Of a DNA stretch of 64,000 bases, positions 54,037 to 61,677 are shown one piece after another. How positions within the stretch are numbered: position 1 is the first letter of the stretch; the number at the start of each line of letters is the position of its first letter. Source of the DNA: OCS116 sp051531935 (GTDB taxonomy: Bacteria > Pseudomonadota > Alphaproteobacteria > Rhizobiales > OSC116); the NCBI GenBank assembly GCA_051531935.1, contig JAOPTR010000001.1:1-64000 (forward strand), given 5' to 3'. Below the pieces are notes generated by a model. It ran no database searches, had not been told where the DNA came from, and worked only from the letters and a program-made list of their open reading frames with translations. A program made the translations under genes and the position numbers.

Positions 54037-57000
54037 ATGTCCAAAAATACCACAACAAATAACGACACACATAAATGGCAATTCTGGATAGACCGTGGTG
54101 GCACCTTTACCGATATAGTCGCTCAAACCCCAACGGGCGATATTCTGGCGCATAAATTACTTTCCGAAAATCCCGAAAGTTATAAAGACGCAGCCATTCA
54201 AGCGATTCGTGATTTAATGGGCATAGATCAAAAAACCGCCATTCCCATTCATCTAATTGACTGCATTAAAATGGGCACAACCGTTGCCACCAATGCATTG
54301 CTTGAGCGTAAGGGAGATAAAACCTTATTGGTCATTAATACTGGTTTTCGCGATGCACTAGAAATTGGCTACCAAAACCGAGCCGATATTTTTGCCCGTC
54401 ATATATTAAAGCCCGAAATGCTTTACACCAAAGTGGCCGAGGTTGATGCCCGCATTCGTGTTGATGGCACAATTGAAAAAGAATTTAATCAAACCGCGCA
54501 AAATGCGGCACAACAACAAATGCAAAATGCTTATAATGAAGGCATAGACAGTGTTGCCATTGTTTTAATGCACGCCTATAAATACCCCAATTACGAGTTA
54601 AAGCTCAAAAAAACAGCCCAAGACATTGGCTTTAAACAAATTTCCACTTCACATGAAGTCAGCCCACTCATGAAGCTTGTTGGCCGTGGCGATACAACCG
54701 TGGTAGATGCCTATCTTTCCCCCATCCTGAGACGCTATGTACAGCAAGTTGAAGACGAATTAAATGCGGGCAACCAGGCCAACAACCCGCAAAACACGTG
54801 CAAACTTATGTTCATGCAGTCATCAGGCGGGTTAACCGCAGCCAACATGTTCCAAGGCAAAGATGCCATACTTTCGGGCCCTGCAGGCGGTGTGGTGGGA
54901 GCAACGCAAACCAGCCAATTGGCAGGTTTCGATAATATTATCGGTTTTGATATGGGCGGCACATCCACCGATGTATCACATTTTAATGGTGAGCTAGAAC
55001 GTGCTTTTGAAACCGAAGTGGCAGGCATACGCATGCGCGCCCCTATGATGAATATCCATACAGTTGCCGCAGGCGGTGGCTCATTATTAAGCTTTGACGG
55101 TTCGCGTTTTCGCGTGGGGCCACAAAGCGCAGGCGCCAACCCTGGCCCCGCATGTTACCGACGTGGCGGACAACTTGCCGTAACCGATGCCAATGTTATG
55201 CTCGGCAAGTTAAATGCCGAATATTTCCCGACAATTTTTGGTGAAAACCAAGATGAAGCGCTAGATGAAACCGTTGTTCAACAAAAATTCAATGCCCTTG
55301 CTGCACAAATCGGTGACGGTAAAACAGGTGCAGATGTTGCCGAAGGTTTTCTAAAAATCGCCATTGAAAACATGTCCGAAGCCATTAAAAAAATATCTGT
55401 CGAGCGCGGTTATGATGTCAGCAACTATGCCTTAACTAGTTTTGGTGGCGCAGGCGGGCAACATGCCTGCTTGGTAGCTGATAGTTTGGGTATGGATAAA
55501 ATATTTCTACACACACATAGTGGCATCCTATCGGCCTATGGCATGGGATTGGCTGACATTCGTGCCAACCAACAATTGTCGATAGAATTAGATTTGCGCG
55601 CCAACAATTTGCCAAAAGTCAAAGCCGAAATTGATAGATTATCACAAATCGTGACCACAAAACTCACCGCACAAGATGTCGCCTTGATTGACATTCAGTT
55701 AGATCAGCAATTGCATTTGCGCTATGCAGGCAGTGACAGCATCATGAGCGTAAACCATGCTAGTTTACCAGAAATGATCGCCCAATTCGAGGCTATACAT
55801 CAACAACAATTCGGCTTTATATCACCCGAAAAACAACTCATCATCGAAGCCATTAACATCGAAGCCTTTGGTGGCGGTGCTGTGCTTAATGAAGCCAAGC
55901 AAGATTTAGCATCAGGCGAAGCTTGCCCCATCAATGCCAGTCAAATTTTCAGCCAAGGCGCGTGGCACAAAGCCAATATATTTTGTAAAGACCGTATGAA
56001 AGCGGGACAAACCGCAACTGGCCCCGCCCTGATTATCGAAGACCATGGCACGATATCTGTTGAACTTGGTTGGCAAGCACAAAAAACCGCAACAGGCCAT
56101 ATTGTCATCACGCGTATCTTAGCGCGAGAACAACATGTAGCCATCGGCACAAATGCCGACCCTGTCATGCTCGAAATTTTCAACAATTTGTTTATGTCCA
56201 TTGCCGAGCAAATGGGCGTAACGCTCGAAAATACAGCCTCATCCGTAAACATCAAAGAACGGCTCGATTTTTCTTGCGCAGTCTTTGATCCAAAAGGCGC
56301 ACTCATTGCCAATGCCCCACATATGCCCGTGCATTTAGGCTCTATGGATCGCAGTGTACAATCCATCATCGCACAAAACCCAGTGATGAATGCGGGCGAT
56401 GTTTACATGCTCAACAACCCTTATAATGGCGGCACGCATTTGCCAGACATTACGGTTGTTACCCCCATTTTTAAAGACGACAGCCCCGAAATTCTATTCT
56501 ATGTCGCATCGCGCGGCCATCATGCCGATATTGGCGGCAAAGCCCCAGGTAGCATGACGCCAGATGCCACAAGCTTAGATGATGAAGGCATCCTCATTAA
56601 TAACTTCTTGCTTGTTGATCAAGGCGTTTTCCAAGAAGATAAAACCCGCCACCTATTGGCCGACAACCCCTACCCCGCGCGTAACATCAGCATGAATATT
56701 GCCGATTTAAAAGCTCAAATTGCCGCCAATGAAAAAGGCATTGCCGAGCTAAAACGCATGGTCACACATTTTGGGTTTAATGTGGTCAAAGCCTATATGC
56801 AGCATGTGCAAGATAATGCCGAAGAAAATGTCCGCCGTGCCATTGCCAAGTTAGATGATTGTTCATTTACCTATGAGATGGATCAAGGCACACAAATTTC
56901 AGTCACTATAAAAGTTGACAAACAAAACCGCAGCGCCATTGTCGATTTTAACGGCACATCCGATCAACAAAATAACAATTTCAACGCGCCCGAACCTGTC

Positions 57001-57681
57001 ACCCGTGCCGCTGTGCTTTATGTATTCCGCTGTTTGGTAGATGATGACATTCCGATGAATGCAGGCTGTCTTGCACCCATCCAAATCATCGTGCCTGATA
57101 ACTGCATGCTCAACCCTGTTTACCCTGCCGCTGTTGTGGCGGGCAATGTAGAAACCAGCCAAGCGGTTACCGACACTTTGTTTGGCGCTTTAGGCGTATT
57201 GGCTGCGGCACAAGGCACTATGAACAACCTAACTTTTGGCAATGATGAATATCAATATTACGAAACCATTTGCGGTGGTAGCGGTGCAGGTAAAACACAC
57301 CCAGGCACCAGTGCCATCCATTCGCATATGACTAATAGCCGCCTTACCGACCCCGAAATCCTAGAATTCCGCTACCCCGTTATGCTCGAAAGTTATGAGA
57401 TTATGCGTGGCTCAGGTGGCAAAGGCAAATTCAATGGCGGCGATGGTACATTGCGTAAAATTAAATTCTTGGAACCCATGCAAATTGCACTTCTTACAGG
57501 CCATAGACGCATACCGCCGTTTGGCCTTGACGGAGGCGGCAATGGCCAATGTGGCAAAAACAGCATTGAACGCAATACTGGAAAGCACGAAACTCTGAAA
57601 CATTGCGACCAAACTCATGCCGATACAAACGAGATCATCACCATTCAAACACCATCTGGTGGCGGTTATGGCAGCAAATAA
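54037..57681 (+). CDS. Hydantoinase/5-oxoprolinase, HyuA-HyuB fusion
   Basis: This 1214-residue enzyme has both halves of the ATP-dependent 5-oxoprolinase / N-methylhydantoinase family in one chain. HyuA (about 1-690) starts with FWIDRGGTFTDIVAQ and has MGTTVATNALLER, FDMGGTSTDVS and FGGAGGQHACLVA. HyuB (about 700-1200) has NIKERLDFSCAVFD, MPVHLGSM, NNPYNGGTHLPDI and SRGHHADIGGKAPGSM, and ends TPSGGGYG. Full fusion and length favour 5-oxoprolinase-like lactam hydrolysis in the cytosol. It probably works on the substrate brought in by the divergent TRAP transporter. AAGG precedes the ATG. Confidence 0.93.
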   Translation: MSKNTTTNNDTHKWQFWIDRGGTFTDIVAQTPTGDILAHKLLSENPESYKDAAIQAIRDLMGIDQKTAIPIHLIDCIKMGTTVATNALLERKGDKTLLVINTGFRDALEIGYQNRADIFARHILKPEMLYTKVAEVDARIRVDGTIEKEFNQTAQNAAQQQMQNAYNEGIDSVAIVLMHAYKYPNYELKLKKTAQDIGFKQISTSHEVSPLMKLVGRGDTTVVDAYLSPILRRYVQQVEDELNAGNQANNPQNTCKLMFMQSSGGLTAANMFQGKDAILSGPAGGVVGATQTSQLAGFDNIIGFDMGGTSTDVSHFNGELERAFETEVAGIRMRAPMMNIHTVAAGGGSLLSFDGSRFRVGPQSAGANPGPACYRRGGQLAVTDANVMLGKLNAEYFPTIFGENQDEALDETVVQQKFNALAAQIGDGKTGADVAEGFLKIAIENMSEAIKKISVERGYDVSNYALTSFGGAGGQHACLVADSLGMDKIFLHTHSGILSAYGMGLADIRANQQLSIELDLRANNLPKVKAEIDRLSQIVTTKLTAQDVALIDIQLDQQLHLRYAGSDSIMSVNHASLPEMIAQFEAIHQQQFGFISPEKQLIIEAINIEAFGGGAVLNEAKQDLASGEACPINASQIFSQGAWHKANIFCKDRMKAGQTATGPALIIEDHGTISVELGWQAQKTATGHIVITRILAREQHVAIGTNADPVMLEIFNNLFMSIAEQMGVTLENTASSVNIKERLDFSCAVFDPKGALIANAPHMPVHLGSMDRSVQSIIAQNPVMNAGDVYMLNNPYNGGTHLPDITVVTPIFKDDSPEILFYVASRGHHADIGGKAPGSMTPDATSLDDEGILINNFLLVDQGVFQEDKTRHLLADNPYPARNISMNIADLKAQIAANEKGIAELKRMVTHFGFNVVKAYMQHVQDNAEENVRRAIAKLDDCSFTYEMDQGTQISVTIKVDKQNRSAIVDFNGTSDQQNNNFNAPEPVTRAAVLYVFRCLVDDDIPMNAGCLAPIQIIVPDNCMLNPVYPAAVVAGNVETSQAVTDTLFGALGVLAAAQGTMNNLTFGNDEYQYYETICGGSGAGKTHPGTSAIHSHMTNSRLTDPEILEFRYPVMLESYEIMRGSGGKGKFNGGDGTLRKIKFLEPMQIALLTGHRRIPPFGLDGGGNGQCGKNSIERNTGKHETLKHCDQTHADTNEIITIQTPSGGGYGSK

Positions 57682-57705
57682 GGTTCTAACCGAACTCGCC
57701 AATAA

Positions 57706-57816
57706 TCTTGCGCTAGCTATGTAAGTGACACTTGCTTTGCGCGTTTGCAAAAACATGTAGATGAATTCGTTTGCATTGGGGATGAAGATATATTAAAAGC
57801 ACAGCTTAGTTTGTAG
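57706..57816 (+). pseudogene. Possible decayed 3' end of a PLP-dependent dehydratase gene
   Basis: One frame stays open for 36 codons to a stop at 57814 and reads like a protein C-terminus, ending FARLQKHVDEFVCIGDEDIL plus a few residues. The HVDE...DEDIL pattern resembles the regulatory end of threonine/serine dehydratases. There is no start codon and no catalytic part. It may be a remnant of a gene once in the oxoprolinase operon, or coincidence. Confidence 0.3.
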
Positions 57817-57974
57817 AATGCTTGTCGCATTAGGGCTGAGCTTGAGTGAGCCGCTGCTTATGCGGCATTCGCATCGAAATAGCATAAAACTTCTACGAAC
57901 AGAAAATTGTATTTTAATATCTAGTGGCCGCACCAAATTAGATGTCTTCATCTAAATATGTAAAAGAGTATAGT

Positions 57975-58679
57975 ATGAGTGAGCAACAAAAAAATGTAAT
58001 CATTACAGGTGCTAACCGCGGCATTGGCTTAGAGCTTACCAAACAATTTGCCGCTGCTGGCTATCATGTTTTAGCCACAGCCCGCAAGCCCTTACGCGCT
58101 GTCAAACTCATAGAATTAGCCGATCAAGACGAAAACAACATCAGTATTTTTAAACTAGATGTTGTGAGCAAACTGTCAGTCGATAATTTCAGCAAAACCA
58201 TTGATGGCATACCAATTGACATCCTCATTAACAATGCTGGCATTCTAGACACTTACAATAGCAGCATAGACGATATTAATCTGGTCGATTTTGCCGAAGT
58301 CCTCACCACAAACACCATTAACCCAATTCGCGTCATGCGCGCTGCGATGCCGGGATTACGCCTAGGCAATACCAAAAAAGTGGCAAATCTATCAAGCTTT
58401 ATGGGTAGTTTTGAAGGCCAGAGCAACGGTGCACACGCCTACCGCACATCAAAAGCGGCACTCAACCGAGCCATGCAAATTTTTGGCCGCGAGCTTGCCG
58501 AAGAAGGCTTTGTGGTTATGAATGTACACCCGGGTTGGGTAAAAACCGATATGGGCGGCCAAGAGGCAGATATTGACGTAGAGACCAGCGCCAAAGGCTT
58601 ACTCAAGATCATCGAAACCACAACTTTAGATGATGTGAACCAAATTATTGGTTATGATGGTACAAAATTAGACTATTAA
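57975..58679 (+). CDS. SDR-family oxidoreductase
   Basis: The 234-residue short-chain dehydrogenase (carbonyl reductase-like) has the cofactor loop ITGANRGIGLEL (about 9-20), LINNAGIL, the catalytic Ser in NLSSFMGS and YRTSKAALN with Tyr/Lys. HPGWVKTDMGG follows. The frame opens at 57942, but ATG 57975 gives the normal N-terminus. Its stop overlaps the convergent SRPBCC gene. Confidence 0.88.
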   Translation: MSEQQKNVIITGANRGIGLELTKQFAAAGYHVLATARKPLRAVKLIELADQDENNISIFKLDVVSKLSVDNFSKTIDGIPIDILINNAGILDTYNSSIDDINLVDFAEVLTTNTINPIRVMRAAMPGLRLGNTKKVANLSSFMGSFEGQSNGAHAYRTSKAALNRAMQIFGRELAEEGFVVMNVHPGWVKTDMGGQEADIDVETSAKGLLKIIETTTLDDVNQIIGYDGTKLDY

Positions 58680-59119
58680 TATGCCTCAGCAAACGCCTTG
58701 AAATTTTGTTGCATTGTGGTGGTTTGCACCCTAAAAGCTTCTTTCACCTGCAAAAAATCGGCCTGAATGTAAGAGCTTTGACTGCTAATCGTTACATTGG
58801 TTTCTAATTTTGTTTGGTTTTCCGATAAAACAACAAATTTATTTTCGACAATTTGCCTTATGCCATCTACTTCAAATGTAGCCACTATCGTTTCGGGCAA
58901 ATTATCGCTCAAAACTTTACGCACAAAAACAAGATCCCTGCCAGCAAAACTATAGCAAACCTCTGCAATTTCTAATTCATTTTTAGTCGGGTCACTTAAA
59001 TATTTATGCGAAATAAAGCTTGGTTGCCATCTGCCTAACAATTCAACATCAGTATATAAATCCACCACGGTTTCACGTGGCAAATCAATAATTGTTTCGT
59101 TGGTAAAAGATGTGTCCAA
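58676..59119 (-). CDS. SRPBCC-like protein, copy A
   Basis: The 147-residue protein fits the START/SRPBCC fold: an N-terminal strand, IIDLPRETVVDLYTDVELLGRWQPSF, then alternating strands and a C-terminal helix (KEAFRVQTTTMQQNFKAFAEAY). Members bind hydrophobic ligands; function is unknown. It appears to start with TTG at 59119. It is a distant relative of the next gene, sharing length, the LGRWQP/SLWEPE positions and the LPE...F/AEMDG segment. Confidence 0.7.
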   Translation of the reverse strand: MDTSFTNETIIDLPRETVVDLYTDVELLGRWQPSFISHKYLSDPTKNELEIAEVCYSFAGRDLVFVRKVLSDNLPETIVATFEVDGIRQIVENKFVVLSENQTKLETNVTISSQSSYIQADFLQVKEAFRVQTTTMQQNFKAFAEAY

Positions 59120-59251
59120 AATTAGAATCCTACTCGATTAGCTTTTACAGAGTAATAGACAAGTTCACAATAAAGCAAGTCAAATATAAGTCTAGTCGAG
59201 CATATTCACTGACATACTTCAGTATATTTTAAATAATATTTTTGTAAATTT

Positions 59252-59686
59252 TTAGTTAAACTTAGAAGATTCTACATATTTTTTAAAACCTTCCATATAT
59301 AGCCGCGTTCTATTTTTCATTAAACTTGGCATCAAGAAAAACATGATTTTTAAAAGGAAGCTATCCACTTGTACTTTAGACAGCATTTTCCAGACTGTTC
59401 GCCCATCTTCAAGGGCAATAAAACTATGTTCCGTGTATACAGTTAACCCATCCATTTCGGCGGTGGTTTCAAGCTTTTCGGGCAAATTATTTTCAAGCGT
59501 TTTAATCACCACGATAATCATACGGCCGTTCACCCGATAATGGTTCAACCGTCTGTCTGTCGAAAATTCAAAAGATTCCGAGCTTACCAATTCAGGTTCC
59601 CATAAACTGTTATTCTTTTGATCTTCAAATATATTAACGCAATCAGTTAGGTTTCGATCTATTGCAAGTTCGAATTGAAATTTCAT
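59252..59686 (-). CDS. SRPBCC-like protein, copy B
   Basis: The 144-residue protein is of the same overall type as copy A: NIFEDQKNNSLWEPELVSSE, then IKTLENNLPEKLETTAEMDGL and a hydrophobic C-terminal helix (LLKIMFFLMPSLMKNRTRLYMEGF). It probably binds a lipid-like ligand. About 130 bases separate the two genes, so they may share a transcript. Confidence 0.7.
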   Translation of the reverse strand: MKFQFELAIDRNLTDCVNIFEDQKNNSLWEPELVSSESFEFSTDRRLNHYRVNGRMIIVVIKTLENNLPEKLETTAEMDGLTVYTEHSFIALEDGRTVWKMLSKVQVDSFLLKIMFFLMPSLMKNRTRLYMEGFKKYVESSKFN

Positions 59687-59844
59687 TTAACATTCTTTCA
59701 TAACCAAACAATATTACCCCCAAATAACTTATATCAGGCAAAGGCTAATATCTCATAAAAACCAAAATACACAATTTACTTTGTGGATTGCGCAGAAATT
59801 ACGATTAAGCTATACCATTCTAGACTTCATAAATTGAGCAGCAT

Positions 59845-60588
59845 ATGTATATAAAAGAAATACTACTAAATTATTATAACAAAGAGGCTGAGTATAAGCC
59901 TAAAAACATAAACCTAATTCTATCATCCTCCGTATTTTTTATATTCATATATTTAGGTATAGATTCAGTATATGTCACCGAAAATTATTTCGATGCCAGA
60001 GACATTACAAATGTCATCGTTATCTGTTATTTCTTTTTTATGCTCGCCTCTGGCGATACAAATTTACGTAAATTAATGCTAATTATGGCGCCAATATCCT
60101 ATTTTGGTGAATATCTATATTGCAACATTTTCGATATGTACAATTATAGAGGTGGCGAAATTCCCATCTACATACCTTTCACCCACGCCATTATTTTTGG
60201 CTTTGGTTATTTGGTTTCGGTATCCCAATTTGCCAAAAAACATCATGATAAAATGGCAATAATTTTCCCGATATTTTTTACCACCATATTTTTAATCGCT
60301 ATATTTGCATATGGCGATATGCTCACCGCCATTTTTGGAATTTTATTTTTCTTGGTAGTGAGGCGTAAAAGGTGGGAGCATGTTTACTATTATGTTGCCT
60401 GTTTTGCCTTGGTATTAGAATTTATCGGCACTAGTTTTGGCAATTGGTATTGGCATCCTTATAGCTTTATCATCATTCCTACCGTTAACCCACCTGTCGG
60501 TATCACCTTTTTATATATTGGTGGCGATGTGGTGCTATATTTATGTAAAAAATATATAGGCAAAAGAGTTGATCATCTTAAGTTCTAA
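59845..60588 (+). CDS. Multi-helix membrane protein of unknown family, copy A
   Basis: I do not recognise this 247-residue protein. Six to seven hydrophobic segments are visible. Conserved between it and its neighbour are NLRKLMLIMAPISYFGEYL, CNIFDMYNYR, PFTHAIIFGFGYL, EFIGTSFGNWYWH, PTVNPPVG and FLYIGGD. The repeated aromatic, Gly, Pro and charged residues inside or beside helices suggest an enzyme or carrier rather than a simple spacer. The arrangement recalls membrane-bound cyclases or isomerases of carotenoid type, but I cannot support that assignment. Confidence 0.75.
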   Translation: MYIKEILLNYYNKEAEYKPKNINLILSSSVFFIFIYLGIDSVYVTENYFDARDITNVIVICYFFFMLASGDTNLRKLMLIMAPISYFGEYLYCNIFDMYNYRGGEIPIYIPFTHAIIFGFGYLVSVSQFAKKHHDKMAIIFPIFFTTIFLIAIFAYGDMLTAIFGILFFLVVRRKRWEHVYYYVACFALVLEFIGTSFGNWYWHPYSFIIIPTVNPPVGITFLYIGGDVVLYLCKKYIGKRVDHLKF

Positions 60589-60623
60589 AATTCGCACAAG
60601 CACCCACAGAAGTAAAAAGTTTA

Positions 60624-61388
60624 ATGTACGAACTATTTAATAAATTTTACAACAAGCAAACCGAGGGCAGCGCACGTGGCCGCACATATATGCGCCTCAT
60701 CTCTGTGCCATTTGTAATTTCATTCCTAGCATTAGATTCTAAACAATTTGCCGAAGCCTTTTTCGATGCTAGAAATCTTGTAAATTTCATTGTAATTTGT
60801 TTCTTTTTTATATTGCTCAGTACTGTCGACAACCGTTTAAGGCGGCTCATGCTCATCATGGTGCCGCTGTCTTATTTAGGCGAACAAGTGGTATGTAATC
60901 TACTTAATATGTATGATTATCGCGAATATAGAATTCCATTATGGGTGCCCTTCGCGCATGGCATTCTTTATGGGTTTGGTTATATTTTCAGCCAATTGCA
61001 ATGGGCGATAAAAAACGAACGGATAATGAGGAGAATATTCACAATATTTTTTGCCTCGATATTTATTATCGCGGGCCTATTTTATAGCGACATCCTCACC
61101 CTCATTTTAGCGATCTTATATTTTCATGCTATACGCCATAAAAAATGGAATAGCCTATATTTCTACATTTCAGCCTTTGCATTAATGGCCGAATATGTTG
61201 GCACTTATTTTGGGATATGGCAATGGCATACCGTTGCCTTTGGCTTCATCCCAACACTCAACCCGCCGTCAGGCGCAATTTACATCTATATTGGTGGCGA
61301 TGCTGTATTGCTAAAACTGATGCGTTACATGGACAGGAAAAAAATCCTTACCCCATTAGACAGAATGAGAGACAGCGAAACATGGTAA
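60624..61388 (+). CDS. Multi-helix membrane protein of unknown family, copy B
   Basis: The 254-residue product is a clear paralogue of the preceding gene: RLRRLMLIMVPLSYLGEQV, CNLLNMYDYR, PFAHGILYGFGYI, EYVGTYFGIWQWH, PTLNPPSG and IYIGGD occur in the same order. It lies 35 bases downstream, so the pair forms an operon. The invariant Glu, Cys-Asn, Tyr-Arg, His, Trp-x-Trp-His and Gly-Gly-Asp positions are the best candidates for a functional site. Confidence 0.75.
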   Translation: MYELFNKFYNKQTEGSARGRTYMRLISVPFVISFLALDSKQFAEAFFDARNLVNFIVICFFFILLSTVDNRLRRLMLIMVPLSYLGEQVVCNLLNMYDYREYRIPLWVPFAHGILYGFGYIFSQLQWAIKNERIMRRIFTIFFASIFIIAGLFYSDILTLILAILYFHAIRHKKWNSLYFYISAFALMAEYVGTYFGIWQWHTVAFGFIPTLNPPSGAIYIYIGGDAVLLKLMRYMDRKKILTPLDRMRDSETW

Positions 61389-61525
61389 AAAATTAAACGT
61401 TTTCAACCAACTTTCTAACGAGCAAACAAACGGCTCCAAACGTCGGCAGATTATTTTCTCTTGGCTCCATCTTTCTCCATAGTCGCTCGCTTATAATCAA
61501 TGCTTAATTGGCAAGAATACTCAAC

Positions 61526-61662
61526 GAGTCCGCTAGCAAGCAATTTAGTGTATTAGACTATAGTTTAAAGTATCACTCTAAATAACAGAAATTTGACTTG
61601 GTTATACTTAACCGAGTCTTAAAGCAGATAAATGAGTCCGCTAGCAAGCGCACTCATTTATC
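61526..61662. repeat. Repeated 16-mer and a long near-palindrome downstream of metH
   Basis: GAGTCCGCTAGCAAGC occurs at 61526-61541 and again at 61634-61649. The second copy lies within a 36-base near-perfect palindrome (61627-61662) made of an 11-bp outer stem GATAAATGAGT/ACTCATTTATC and an inner CGCT-AGCA-AGCG stem. The hairpin sits 16 bases past the metH stop but has no T run, so it may protect the mRNA end or be a mobile repeat. The rest of the 290-base gap shows nothing I can assign. Confidence 0.7.
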
Positions 61663-61677
61663 AAGCCATATAATATG

